Shown: positions 1-8,768, numbered from the stretch's first letter. The stretch: DNA of 46,993 bases from Paenibacillus sp. (GCA_023663345.1 JAMPHR010000004.1:336514-383506); one strand, 5' to 3'. Notes: a model not told the origin generated them from the letters alone. Translations and numbers: made by a program.

Positions 1-85
1 GACCTTGTGGCTCGTTGGTTTCATATCACCGGCAAAGGTAAGTTAGTTTTGTCGGTGAAATGGTGCGATAATGTCGTGTTGTTTT

Positions 86-168
86 TAAGTATAGAGGGAT
101 TTTTTAGTATAGAGGAGAAAGTATAGAGTATAGGGATTAGAGTTTTTAGACCAGAGGACCAGAGAATA
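86..168. repeat. AT-rich repeat, copy 1
   Basis: AT-rich stretch with several copies of GTATAGAG/AGTATAG, the string AGTATAGGGATTAGA (near 128-142) and TTTTTAGACCAGAG (from about 144). The same elements recur at 481-592 in a different order, so the two stretches flank the GC-rich block between them. No coding potential is visible. Origin unknown; it could be a decayed mobile element or a family-specific intergenic repeat. Confidence 0.6.
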
Positions 169-248
169 AGGTTTTTGTATATTGATGGAATGTAGGAAGT
201 TAGGGAGGGTGGCGAGGGGAATTATAGGACGTCTTCGACGCCCATTTG

Positions 249-314
249 GGTATGCGTTTCGTTTTCCCCATACCTCGCCCGACGGCGCAAATCTTGCCCT
301 GACGGGCGATTTGC
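249..314. repeat. paired hairpins in GC-rich non-coding block
   Basis: Two inverted repeats lie close together. The first pairs GGTATG (249-254) with CATACC (269-274). The second pairs GCAAATC (287-293) plus GCCC (296-299) with GGGC (304-307) plus GATTTGC (308-314), around a 4-nt loop and with a 2-nt bulge. A 60-codon open frame crosses this block, but its composition follows the hairpins and it resembles no family I know, so I treat the block as non-coding, REP-like DNA. Confidence 0.5.
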
Positions 315-339
315 TTGTCTGGCTCGTGATGGGGCTTCA

Positions 340-480
340 ATTACATCGCCGTTTCACGGCTTAGAGGGTTGGTGGCCTGCGGGATGTTTGTGTCTAATTT
401 GTGGTGGCTACGATTTCATCGCCACCTCGAGGCTTAGTGGGTGGGAGGCCTGAGGGTAGTTTGTGGTCCAATTTGTGGTG
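340..480. repeat. 73-bp imperfect direct repeat (two units)
   Basis: Unit 1 starts at 340 and unit 2 at 413. Both share ATCGCC, then GGCTTAG, then TGGGAGGCCTG-like sequence, GTTTGTG and AATTTGTGGTG in the same order with scattered substitutions. The repeat sits in the gene-free left end of the window. Function unknown. Confidence 0.55.
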
Positions 481-592
481 AATTTTTTAGACCAGAGAGC
501 CAGAGGTTTTTATTTTTAAAGTATAGAGTATAGATGGCCTTTAATGGCCTTTAAAGTATAGAGGGTGAAGTATAAAGTATAGGGATTAGATT
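481..592. repeat. AT-rich repeat, copy 2
   Basis: Second copy of the elements seen at 86-168: TTTTTTAGACCAGAG (from 483), GTATAGAGTATAG (from 521) and AGTATAGGGATTAGA (from 577). It also holds a perfect 10-bp tandem duplication ATGGCCTTTA at 534-553. No gene is visible. From 593 to about 735 I see nothing beyond low-complexity, GA-rich then AT-rich sequence. Confidence 0.6.
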
Positions 593-739
593 GTTGGGGC
601 GGAGGGATTGGGAGCGGAGGGGTTCGGGGGGAGTTGTTATGAATTATGAGAGCTTTTTATTTTTTAACTTTCTATGGCTGTGGGAGATGCGAACTTAGAT
701 TGGCGGGAGTGTGTTTCAATTCTAAATACTATATTTTAT

Positions 740-855
740 AGTTATGAATACTATTCTATAGTTATGAATATTATTCTATAGTTATAAATACTATTCTATA
801 GTTTTGAATACTATTATATAGTTATGGATACTAAATCTTTACAGTTATGGATACT
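740..855 (+). repeat. 20-bp tandem repeat reaching the start codon of the next gene
   Basis: Four 20-bp units AGTTATGAATACTATTCTAT (740-759, 760-779, 780-799, 800-819) are followed by a 23-bp variant (820-842) and a sixth partial unit (from 843). The ATG of that last unit, 847, is the start of the OmpA-domain gene. Every unit carries TAGTTATG, one base from the Bacteroides -7 box TAnnTTTG; unit 4 carries an exact match (TAGTTTTG, 799-806). Most units also contain a five-codon mini-ORF ending in TAG. Copy-number change here could alter promoter spacing or translation. Confidence 0.75.
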
Positions 856-1719
856 AAGAACTCTAACCCCGGTATAAATGACACGGGTTCTCCTAAAGGG
901 TCTCCTCTTCCCGGTATGAACCCTCAGGAGCCTCGGCTTGAAGCCCATAAGCAGGAACCGTTATTGGCTGCAGCTCCGGAAGAACCGTTACTCGAGGCGC
1001 ACAAGGAGCCTGAGCGACTTGTTGCCCACAAGACCCATCATAAGGCTGCCGCAGCTGCCGCGATGGGTAGCGCAATGGCCGGCGGAGGTGGTAAGGTGCC
1101 TCCAACGACTGATGCGCAGGAAGCCACCGGAGTGTTCCGCGGTGCGGGATGGGTAGCTTTGGCAGTACTCGCGCTAATGGTGCTCGCCGCCTGCCTGTGG
1201 CCTCCGCGCTTCAATGACCATAACCAACAGCCTGTCACAGCTATGAACTCGGGCGCTCCGCAATATGAGATATACGAAGTGACAGGATACCGCACTCCGG
1301 CGGGCACTACCGTAAGCCGTGCCGAAGGGGCTATGGTGACCGACAGTGTGACTGAGCTGGTAGAAGCAGTAGCCTCGACAGCAGGTGTCAACGCCCAGGC
1401 CGGCAAGGGACAACCATCGGCTGTGATAGTGTATCTGTTTGACACTGACAGCTCGACTATTCCCGAGACAGCATCACTCACCAAGGTAGCCAATCAGGCT
1501 GACCAGAGCGGTAAAACCGTAGTGATACGCGCTTACACCGACGAAACCGGCAATGCAGCTTACAATCAGCGACTATCGGAGCGCAGGGCCAAGGCTGTAG
1601 GCAACTATATGATAGCCCACGGCGTACCTGCCTCTCATATCAAGGCCAAAGGGTATGGTCCGACACACGCATACGCCAATAATGCCCAGGACCGCCGAGC
1701 CGAAATCTCGCTTGAATAA
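847..1719 (+). CDS. membrane-anchored OmpA-domain protein
   Basis: A 290-residue protein with no signal peptide. Residues 1-98 are a charged, presumably cytoplasmic tail with degenerate EPxLEAHK repeats (about 28-62), an alanine run (67-72) and a glycine run. One membrane segment follows (about 99-118). Residues about 193-290 form an OmpA/MotB-type peptidoglycan-binding domain with the expected TDETG (231-235) and NQRLSERRA (240-248) motifs. The layout is that of an inner-membrane anchor reaching peptidoglycan, as in MotB, rather than a porin. The start lies in the last unit of a tandem repeat. A strong terminator follows the gene. The domain call is firm; the cellular role is unknown. Confidence 0.85.
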   Translation: MDTKNSNPGINDTGSPKGSPLPGMNPQEPRLEAHKQEPLLAAAPEEPLLEAHKEPERLVAHKTHHKAAAAAAMGSAMAGGGGKVPPTTDAQEATGVFRGAGWVALAVLALMVLAACLWPPRFNDHNQQPVTAMNSGAPQYEIYEVTGYRTPAGTTVSRAEGAMVTDSVTELVEAVASTAGVNAQAGKGQPSAVIVYLFDTDSSTIPETASLTKVANQADQSGKTVVIRAYTDETGNAAYNQRLSERRAKAVGNYMIAHGVPASHIKAKGYGPTHAYANNAQDRRAEISLE

Positions 1720-1780
1720 GGAAACACCGGAGTGTGACAGTTTCCGTAACACACTCTTATGACTTATACATTCTCATCAT

Positions 1781-1815
1781 GCCCCCGCCACTTTCTTGTT
1801 GTGGCGGGGGCAAAA
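1781..1815 (+). terminator. Rho-independent terminator after the OmpA-domain gene
   Basis: Perfect 11-bp GC-rich stem (1781-1791 with 1801-1811), a 9-nt loop, then a short A/T run. It lies 61 nt after the stop codon and separates this gene from the transporter downstream. Confidence 0.8.
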
Positions 1816-1932
1816 CTTTTACCACTATCTCCAACTTTTGCCAATCCCGTATTGTTAATATAAATGAGCAAAGGCTCACAACCTTCATAAAAACTCATTT
1901 ATTAACCCACAATTCCTCACTCCGTTTCACCT

Positions 1933-3636
1933 ATGGTACATTGGTTTGTAGAATCGCTCAGAAACAATCCATCCCTTGCTATATTTCTCACGTTAGGGTT
2001 GGGATTTCTTATCGGCCAGCTTAAGTACAAGACATTCTCACTGGGCAATGTCACGTCAGTACTCCTTGTGGGAGTGCTTGTAGGACAACTTGATATTCCT
2101 ATACCCGGCCCTATCAAAAACGCATTTTTCCTGCTGTTTCTCTTCGCTATCGGCTATAGCGTGGGACCACAGTTTTTCCACTCGCTCAGGGGCGACGGCA
2201 TAAAGCAAGTATTGTTTGCCTGCGTGCTGTGCGTGCTGTGTCTGCTCACCACGTGGGCTGTAGCGCTGATCATGCACTACGATATCGGCGAAGCCCTGGG
2301 ACTTCTTGCCGGCACCCAAACCATGTCGGCCATTCTCGGAGTGGGCACCGATACGCTAAACTCGGTGAACGCAACCGCCGCTGAGAAAAAGGCATGGGTT
2401 GACATCATGCCGGTGTGCTACGCCGTCACATACGTGTACGGTACCATCGGATCGGCCTATCTGCTTGCCAATGTAGGACCCGCAATGCTCGGCGGACTCA
2501 AGAAGGTGAAAGCCGAGACAGCCGAGCTGGAACGCCAAATGAACCAGGGATCGGCCTTTTCGGATCCCAACTATATAAACGCCCTGCGCCCCGTGGCTTT
2601 CCGTGCCTACAAGGTGGAGGCTGACTTCTTCGATACTCCCAAGAGCATTGCCGACGTGGAATCCTACCTAAAGGATCAAGGGCGGAGACTGTTTGTGGAA
2701 CGTGTGCGCCAGGACGGCAAGGTGACCGAAATCTCATCGGACCTCAAAATTGCAAAAGGGGATGAGATAGTGCTAAGCGGACGCCGACAGTATATAATCG
2801 GTGATGAGAAATGGATCGGAACCGAGGTAAACGATGCTGAACTCCTGTCGTTCCCGGCAGAGCAGATGCAGGTGACAATATCGCGCAAAGGCGGTGGCGG
2901 AAAGACCGTAGACCAGATACGTGCCATGAAGGAAATGTATGGCGTATCGATCAAGAGCATCACCCGCGGAGGCGCTTCCATACCCGTGCTGTCACAAGTG
3001 CAGGTACATCCCGGCGATGTCATGACCATCGTAGGTCTTCAGAGCGAAGTTGCCGAAGCCTCATCGGCCTTGGGATATGCCGACAAACAATCCGATAAAT
3101 CCGACCTGATACTGGTGGGACTCGGAATATTCATCGGCGGTATCATAGGCCTGCTGACCATTCATTTCGGCAAAGTTCCCGTAAGCCTCAGCACGAGCGG
3201 TGGAGCACTTATCGCGGGACTGTTCTTCGGCTGGCTACGTTCACGCCGTCCCACATGGGGGCATATCCCGAGTCCGGCTGTATGGCTCTTCAATAACCTT
3301 GGCCTCAACATGTTCATCGCCGTTATAGGTATCAACTCAGGACCATCGTTTGTGAGCGGTCTCCAGCAAGTGGGCTGGCTGCTGTTCGTGATGGGCGCCG
3401 TATGTACCTCAGTACCCCTCCTGCTCGGAGTCATCATCGGTAAGAAGATCTTCAAGTTCCCGGCCGCTATCAACTTAGGTTGCTGTGCAGGTAGCCGTAC
3501 CACCACAGCCTCGCTCGGCGCCATCCAGGATGCCATAGGCAGTTCAATTCCTGCCATGGGTTATACCGTGACATACGCCATAGGCAACACCCTGCTGATC
3601 CTGTGGGGAGTAGTGATAGTACTTCTGATGAGTTAA
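1933..3636 (+). CDS. AspT/YidE/YbjL-family transporter
   Basis: A 567-residue integral membrane protein with the family layout: about five N-terminal membrane segments, a central cytosolic region (about 195-380) with two TrkA-C (RCK-C)-like domains, and a second block of membrane segments. Each membrane half carries the paired signature of the family, AGTQTMSAILG in the first and AGSRTTTASLG in the second. The best-known member is the aspartate:alanine antiporter AspT, but many relatives have unknown substrates, so no substrate is assigned. It begins at the first good ATG and is flanked by terminators on both sides, so it is probably transcribed alone. Confidence 0.88.
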   Translation: MVHWFVESLRNNPSLAIFLTLGLGFLIGQLKYKTFSLGNVTSVLLVGVLVGQLDIPIPGPIKNAFFLLFLFAIGYSVGPQFFHSLRGDGIKQVLFACVLCVLCLLTTWAVALIMHYDIGEALGLLAGTQTMSAILGVGTDTLNSVNATAAEKKAWVDIMPVCYAVTYVYGTIGSAYLLANVGPAMLGGLKKVKAETAELERQMNQGSAFSDPNYINALRPVAFRAYKVEADFFDTPKSIADVESYLKDQGRRLFVERVRQDGKVTEISSDLKIAKGDEIVLSGRRQYIIGDEKWIGTEVNDAELLSFPAEQMQVTISRKGGGGKTVDQIRAMKEMYGVSIKSITRGGASIPVLSQVQVHPGDVMTIVGLQSEVAEASSALGYADKQSDKSDLILVGLGIFIGGIIGLLTIHFGKVPVSLSTSGGALIAGLFFGWLRSRRPTWGHIPSPAVWLFNNLGLNMFIAVIGINSGPSFVSGLQQVGWLLFVMGAVCTSVPLLLGVIIGKKIFKFPAAINLGCCAGSRTTTASLGAIQDAIGSSIPAMGYTVTYAIGNTLLILWGVVIVLLMS

Positions 3637-3671
3637 CTTAGCAACTTACACCATACATAGATATAAAAGGC

Positions 3672-3707
3672 AGAGAGCCCGGACCGTGTTTACGATCCAG
3701 GCTCTCT
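3672..3707. terminator. bidirectional terminator between the transporter and pyrF
   Basis: AGAGAGCC (3672-3679) pairs with GGCTCTCT (3700-3707), with partial extra pairing inside. It lies in the 122-bp gap between two convergent genes and can serve both. Confidence 0.75.
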
Positions 3708-3758
3708 ACTTATATGCGCGTCATGACTCCTCGCGACGGCGAAATGACATGGGCGCTA

Positions 3759-4589
3759 TCAGATGACACCGTGGGACGACAGAAGCATCGTCATATTGTC
3801 GCGGAGCTTGCGGGCCTCAGCACCGGCAGCCTCGGCAAAGTCCTCGCCGGTGGAGGCGTAGATGATGGCGCGTGATGAGTTGACAAGCAGACCGCACTCA
3901 CGGGTCATGCCCCACTTGGCCACTTCCTCAAGGCTTCCACCCTGAGCTCCCACTCCGGGAACAAGGAGGAAATTGTCGGGGGCCACACGGCGTACCTCGG
4001 AGAACATCGCACCCTGGGTGGCTCCGACCACAAACATGAGCTGATCCTCGTTGCCCCACTTGCGGGCGGTCTCAAGCACATGCTCGAAGAGGCGTGTGCC
4101 GGTCATGTCGGTGAGGAACTGGAAATCACGGCTACCGGGATTGGAGGTGAGAGCGAGCAGAATCACCCAGCGTCCGGCATAGTCCATGAAAGGCTTAACG
4201 CTGTCAAAACCCATGTAGGGAGCCACGGTGATGGCATCGACACCCATATTCTCGAAGAAAGCACGGGCATAGAGCGACGAGGTATTGCCTATGTCGCCAC
4301 GCTTGGCATCGGCGATGATGAGCTGGTCGGGATAGTTCTCGCGCAGATATTTGACAGTGCGGTCAAGAGCGCTCCAGCCCTCTACACCGAGGCTCTCGTA
4401 GAACGCAGTGTTAGGCTTATATGCCACGCAATAGGGAGCTGTGGCATCAATGATAGCCTTGTTGAAAGCGAAGATGGGATCCTCATGATCGCGGAGATGC
4501 TCGGGGATCTTTTTGATATCGGTGTCAAGTCCTACACAAAGGAATGATCCCTTCTTACGGATGTTTTCAAGAAGTTCTAAACGGTTCAT
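3759..4589 (-). CDS. pyrF: orotidine 5'-phosphate decarboxylase
   Basis: 276 residues, a full-length type 2 OMP decarboxylase catalysing the last step of UMP synthesis (OMP to UMP + CO2) in the cytosol. The catalytic Asp/Lys motif appears as ADAKRGDIG near residue 95, with the N-terminal substrate-binding VGLDTD and the C-terminal phosphate-binding region VPGVGAQGG. It is the last gene of a minus-strand series prfA, unknown, DUF4153, pyrF, and starts 39 nt after the DUF4153 stop. As I recall, prfA and pyrF are direct neighbours in Bacteroides, which would make the two genes between them an insertion. Confidence 0.97.
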   Translation of the reverse strand: MNRLELLENIRKKGSFLCVGLDTDIKKIPEHLRDHEDPIFAFNKAIIDATAPYCVAYKPNTAFYESLGVEGWSALDRTVKYLRENYPDQLIIADAKRGDIGNTSSLYARAFFENMGVDAITVAPYMGFDSVKPFMDYAGRWVILLALTSNPGSRDFQFLTDMTGTRLFEHVLETARKWGNEDQLMFVVGATQGAMFSEVRRVAPDNFLLVPGVGAQGGSLEEVAKWGMTRECGLLVNSSRAIIYASTGEDFAEAAGAEARKLRDNMTMLLSSHGVI

Positions 4590-4628
4590 AAAAACTATAT
4601 ATGTTTGATTGTTTATATTATTCTGTAT

Positions 4629-6413
4629 TTATCTGGCAAATGTAAAGCCAACGAGTTCGAGCGAGCTGAGTTCGCGGGTCTTATCCTTACCGGTTGAGCT
4701 ATACAAGCTCATCTCTATCTCACGGGCCACATATACCGTATCTGGGTTGCCCGAAGCCGTGTGAAGCATCACCGGGGAGAAGTCTTGCTGATTGTCGAGC
4801 TGAATCAGACTGTCGACAGGCAATCTGTAGGTTATACCTCCTATCACCACCTGCTCATTACCCTCGGGCATAGAGCTTGACGAGCAACGCATACGGCGAT
4901 ACTCCACTGAGCTATATCCCTGAGGAAGTGTCACAAAATCAGCCTTGGCCTTCAATGATACAAACCTGTGAGGGCCTATGACTTCCGTAGGAGTATCCTC
5001 TATGGTATCGACAAACAGGAAGTATTCACTTATATAGCTATCACCCTTGCCGTAGTAGGTAGCCCCGGTAATATCCTCAAGCAATGAGTGGTCGTGATGA
5101 GAGTCGAGGTACTTCACCTTGGACTCAACGTCAATTCTCTCTTTCCGAGGCAATGAAGCAAATGCCTCGGCAAACTCCTTCTCACCAACAGGGAAAGTGG
5201 AGAATCCCATCTCCTGCAATGCCGACCTCAGTTTGGTACGCATGATCTGGTCAGCAAGATTGGTATAATTCACATAAGGGAATATGCTTGTGAGCAGGAA
5301 CACCACGGCAAATGAGATAGCTATGCCGTTGAACCGGCGGGGGCGCGAGATGATCATGTAACCGAACACGATGTAGCACCACAGGTTGAACGTAAGGACA
5401 TAGAGGCGTGACACGGTGAGGCCATACTCGCATATACGGTAAAGCAGACCAACGCTCATCAACACAAACAACGGGAGGATGGCTATGGGCAACCACCGGA
5501 TGGCCAGCAATGTGATAGAGTCGTCGGGATGGGTGCGGCGCACTCCTTCGAGTAGGAACAGTGTGACAAGCACCGCCACTGTAAGTCCGGTCACCGACCA
5601 TGTGACTATGCCCCGGGGCAATTCCCAAGTGAAAAGGATCTTGAGTCCGTAGACATAAAGAATGGCCATGTAGACCACCGTGAGCAGGAGGAAAAAGAAT
5701 TTGGCCGTGCCACACTGGAACCTGGAGGCTTTGAAGCCGTGCTCAAGCGCAGTCACTTCATCGGTGCGGGGGATGAGGTGGAGGAATATTATCAATGGTA
5801 TGGAGCAAGCCCCTAATACCTGGAAACAGAACATGACCTGGAGGGATTCGACATTGAAGAGCCCGAATATGGTGAGGAAGATGATACCTATGGCTGCACA
5901 GAACGCCCATGAGAACACCGTGGAGGTGAGGGCGCCTACCACTTGGGAGTTGGAGAAATTCCATGCCCATGACTTCCTGGAGGGCAAAAATATCACGGCC
6001 ACCACAAGCGAGGTGACTATGGCGATGCGCCCGATGCTCCATGCTTCACTGAGATCGGAACCATGCACCATAATATATATGGTGTCGATGACGAGCAACA
6101 GATTGGCCACGATCATGGGAACCCAAGAGCGATAAGAGAGATACTCACACCACAGCGATACAGCAAGAGTAAGCGGAATACCTACACCACCAAGATACCA
6201 CAAGGCGCATGTGACATTGGAAGCCTCGTAGACCCACAGCTCCTTGTCGTTTATGATGAAAATCATGGCCCATGCAGTGGTATAGGCTATGTAGAGCATC
6301 GTGACGGGGAAACGGCTCCATGCACCGCTCACAGCCTGCATGAGCATGTCGACGGAAATCTTTGACTTCCGTTTCCGAGGCTCATCCGGAATATAAGGGG
6401 GAGGTATGTCCAT
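4629..6413 (-). CDS. DUF4153-domain membrane protein
   Basis: 594 residues. A short cytosolic tail begins MDIPPPYIPDEPRKRKSK, about ten to twelve hydrophobic segments occupy residues 30-400, and a soluble C-terminal region of about 190 residues follows. The hydrophobic core matches DUF4153, a family of polytopic membrane proteins without a defined activity. The tail shares a PPPYxP motif with the neighbouring membrane protein at 6464-7069, which lies 50 nt upstream in the same direction, so the two may act together. Function unknown. Confidence 0.8.
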   Translation of the reverse strand: MDIPPPYIPDEPRKRKSKISVDMLMQAVSGAWSRFPVTMLYIAYTTAWAMIFIINDKELWVYEASNVTCALWYLGGVGIPLTLAVSLWCEYLSYRSWVPMIVANLLLVIDTIYIMVHGSDLSEAWSIGRIAIVTSLVVAVIFLPSRKSWAWNFSNSQVVGALTSTVFSWAFCAAIGIIFLTIFGLFNVESLQVMFCFQVLGACSIPLIIFLHLIPRTDEVTALEHGFKASRFQCGTAKFFFLLLTVVYMAILYVYGLKILFTWELPRGIVTWSVTGLTVAVLVTLFLLEGVRRTHPDDSITLLAIRWLPIAILPLFVLMSVGLLYRICEYGLTVSRLYVLTFNLWCYIVFGYMIISRPRRFNGIAISFAVVFLLTSIFPYVNYTNLADQIMRTKLRSALQEMGFSTFPVGEKEFAEAFASLPRKERIDVESKVKYLDSHHDHSLLEDITGATYYGKGDSYISEYFLFVDTIEDTPTEVIGPHRFVSLKAKADFVTLPQGYSSVEYRRMRCSSSSMPEGNEQVVIGGITYRLPVDSLIQLDNQQDFSPVMLHTASGNPDTVYVAREIEMSLYSSTGKDKTRELSSLELVGFTFAR

Positions 6414-6463
6414 GGTCGGTAATATTGTCGAGATATTATAGATGTATATGAGGAGAAAAACGC

Positions 6464-7069
6464 TCAGTCAAACAGGTAGCCTTCAAATTCAGCATCAACC
6501 AAGCCATTGTCACGGAATTTGACTATCATGTGGGTGATGTGAAAGGGAGTTTCCTTTTTCCCAGCCATGTCAGTCAGCACGGTTTTGACAGGAAGTGCCC
6601 TCGCACCGTCGCCTGCCATCTCCCTCAGTCGGGCAACATCTGCCGAGAACCGGTAAGTACCGTCGCTGACAGTGATCACGCTGTCGGGACCGGCGGGAGC
6701 GATCCTTGATTTACGGAGCCTGTAGTGCCTCACCCAGTCGCGCCCGGCCGGGACGTGGACATATCCGGCGGCACTGTTCATGATGAAGCTGATCTCGCTG
6801 TCGGCCACATAATGGGAGGCCATACGATCCACAACCGATGAGTGGTCCTGCTCCACGACAGGCTCCGAAACTCTCTCTATCACCACCTGCTCATCAATCC
6901 CGTAGAGGGACTTGAGAACAGTATCCCAGATGACAAGCGAACCGAATGAGCCAGAGAGGATGCAGAACGCACACAATAATGTGAACTTGACCTTGGACAT
7001 GGTCACATTATTATTGCGGACTTCATCACTGCCCGAAGCAGGACGGTAGGGAGGAGGCGTGGTGGTCAT
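6464..7069 (-). CDS. single-pass membrane protein of unknown function
   Basis: 201 residues; no family recognised. The N-terminus (MTTTPPPYRPASGSDEVRNN) is proline-rich and cytosolic, one membrane segment spans about 27-48, and the remaining 150 residues are a mixed, probably periplasmic domain ending FEGYLFD. The PPPYxP motif matches that of the DUF4153 protein encoded just downstream. It lies 66 nt after prfA. Its reading frame is well kept and has its own start, so it is likely a real gene that works with the DUF4153 neighbour. Confidence 0.7.
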   Translation of the reverse strand: MTTTPPPYRPASGSDEVRNNNVTMSKVKFTLLCAFCILSGSFGSLVIWDTVLKSLYGIDEQVVIERVSEPVVEQDHSSVVDRMASHYVADSEISFIMNSAAGYVHVPAGRDWVRHYRLRKSRIAPAGPDSVITVSDGTYRFSADVARLREMAGDGARALPVKTVLTDMAGKKETPFHITHMIVKFRDNGLVDAEFEGYLFD

Positions 7070-7135
7070 ACTGGCGGAGAGATGACTGAGGATGAAAAAA
7101 TCGGATTCTTTGGCCGGGATGGGTAGGAGAATCTC

Positions 7136-8245
7136 CTATAGTTCGGCAGCCTTAAGCTTCTCGGCATTCTCGGCGATGGTAAGCTGGTCTATCACATCCT
7201 GAATGTCACCGTCCATGAATGCCTGAAGGTTATAGATGGTGTAGTTGATGCGATGGTCGGTGATGCGCCCCTGAGGGTAATTGTAGGTGCGAATCTTGGC
7301 CGAGCGGTCGCCAGTCGACACCATGGTCTTGCGTCGGGAAGCTATATCGTCGATATACTTCTGATGCTCCTTGTCGTAGATGAATGTGCGCAGACGACTC
7401 AATGCCCTCTCCTTATTCTTGGGCTGGTCGCGGGTCTCGGTACACTCTATGAGTATCTCCTCGGTCTCGCCGGTGTTGGGGTTGCGCCACATGTAGCGCA
7501 GACGCACACCCGACTCCACCTTGTTGACATTCTGACCGCCGGCACCGCCCGAGCGGAAAGTGTCCCACTTGATCTCGCCCTCGTTGATCTCCACGTCGAA
7601 GGCCTCGGCCTCGGGCAACACAGCCACTGTGGCGGCCGATGTGTGTACACGCCCCTGGGTCTCGGTGGCAGGCACACGCTGCACGCGATGCACACCGCTT
7701 TCGTATTTCATGGTGCCGTAGACATTCTCGCCGGTCACGCTCACCACAATTTCCTTGTAACCGCCGGCAGCGCCCTCACTGAAACTTGTCACAGCCACAT
7801 TCCAGCCCTTGGACTCGCAGTATTTGGAGTACATCTTGAAAAGGTCTCCGGCAAAGATGGCGGCCTCGTCGCCACCGGTTCCGCCACGTATCTCGAGAAC
7901 AACATTCTTGGAATCCTCAGGATCGGCGGGCACGAGCAGCAACTTGATCTCCTCCTCCAGAGCGGGAAGAGCCTCAGTGGCTTCATCGAGCTCATCCTTG
8001 GCCATCTGGCGCAATTCAGGATCCGACTCGGCGGCAAGCACCTCGCGGGCCTCGTCGATATTGCCCAGCAACGTGCGGTAACGGCGGGTCACGGCTGTAA
8101 GTTTCTCAAGATCCTTGTACTCCTTGGTAAGACGCACGTAACGTTTCATATCCTGGATCACGGCGGGGTCGGTGATGAGGGTGCTTACCTCCTCAAATCG
8201 CGATTCTATGCCATCCAGACGGGTCAAAAGTGAATTGTCGGCCAT
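7136..8245 (-). CDS. prfA: peptide chain release factor 1
   Basis: 369 residues, full length. RF1 reads UAA and UAG stop codons in the ribosomal A site and triggers peptidyl-tRNA hydrolysis. The catalytic GGQ is present in RSGGAGGQNVNKVESGV (about 235-251), and the codon-recognition tripeptide PAT (RVPATETQGRVHT) is the RF1 form, distinguishing it from RF2. It carries no programmed frameshift. It is the first of a likely operon running through two membrane-protein genes to pyrF. Confidence 0.97.
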   Translation of the reverse strand: MADNSLLTRLDGIESRFEEVSTLITDPAVIQDMKRYVRLTKEYKDLEKLTAVTRRYRTLLGNIDEAREVLAAESDPELRQMAKDELDEATEALPALEEEIKLLLVPADPEDSKNVVLEIRGGTGGDEAAIFAGDLFKMYSKYCESKGWNVAVTSFSEGAAGGYKEIVVSVTGENVYGTMKYESGVHRVQRVPATETQGRVHTSAATVAVLPEAEAFDVEINEGEIKWDTFRSGGAGGQNVNKVESGVRLRYMWRNPNTGETEEILIECTETRDQPKNKERALSRLRTFIYDKEHQKYIDDIASRRKTMVSTGDRSAKIRTYNYPQGRITDHRINYTIYNLQAFMDGDIQDVIDQLTIAENAEKLKAAEL

Positions 8246-8320
8246 ACGTGAAATTTTTCTACAAAGTTAGGAAAAATTTAGCAAAGAAAAAACCGATAGA
8301 GGCACGCATGGATACAAAAT

Positions 8321-8358
8321 CAGCAGGGACACTATGCCGAAGCAAAGCGTCCCTGCTG
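8321..8358 (-). terminator. terminator of rpmE
   Basis: Perfect 10-bp stem CAGCAGGGAC (8321-8330) with GTCCCTGCTG (8349-8358) in the gap between rpmE and prfA. Read on the minus strand it is followed by a T-rich tract, ending the L31 transcript before prfA. Confidence 0.75.
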
Positions 8359-8403
8359 TTGAAAGTTCCTTTAGTCGAAGTACTGGTGTACCGCGGAAGT
8401 GGA

Positions 8404-8661
8404 TTACTTCTTCTTGTTGCGGTTTCCGTAGCGGCTCATGAACTTGTCCACGCGACCTGCGGTGTCGACGAGCTTCTGCTTGCCGGTGAAGAAGGGGTGA
8501 GATGAGCTGGTGATTTCGAGCTTAACCAGAGGATAGGTTACGCCGTCAACTTCGATCTCCTCGCGTGAGGCTACGGTGGAACGAGTGATGAAGATCTCAT
8601 CGTTTGACATGTCCTTGAATACTACTTCACGGTAGTTGGAGGGATGGATGTCTGCTTTCAT
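8404..8661 (-). CDS. rpmE: ribosomal protein bL31, type B (zinc-free)
   Basis: 85 residues. The N-terminal [17 protein letters not shown] and the [23 protein letters not shown] segment are diagnostic for bL31. The zinc-ligand cysteines of the type A protein are absent, making this the C-minus (type B) form, which is not limited by zinc supply. It is expressed alone: a promoter lies upstream and a terminator follows. Start chosen at the conserved MKxDIHP. Confidence 0.96.
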   Translation of the reverse strand: MKADIHPSNYREVVFKDMSNDEIFITRSTVASREEIEVDGVTYPLVKLEITSSSHPFFTGKQKLVDTAGRVDKFMSRYGNRNKKK

Positions 8662-8736
8662 TGTTATTTTGCGGTTATGAGTTAACGAATCAATTGGTTA
8701 CGCGTTGGTAGGACGCTTGTATTCGTAATGGCGGTG

Positions 8737-8768
8737 CAAAGTTAGCGATTATCGTCGTAACCGCCAAG
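8737..8768 (-). promoter_or_regulatory. promoter of rpmE
   Basis: On the minus strand, CTTG (8768-8765), a 20-bp spacer and TAACTTTG (8744-8737), an exact TAnnTTTG -7 box. Predicted transcription start near 8730 gives a leader of about 70 nt before the L31 start codon. Confidence 0.65.

Noticed and set aside
182-364. 60-codon open frame in the left-end repeat block
   Set aside because: It lies across hairpins and the first direct-repeat unit, its residue pattern follows the repeats, and it matches no family I know.
1734-2024. 96-codon open frame after the OmpA-domain gene
   Set aside because: It spans the terminator hairpin and runs into the transporter gene in another frame.
7253-8233. 326-codon open frame opposite prfA
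   Set aside because: It is the antisense shadow of prfA; the prfA protein has all RF1 motifs and the opposite frame shows only a reverse-complement composition.
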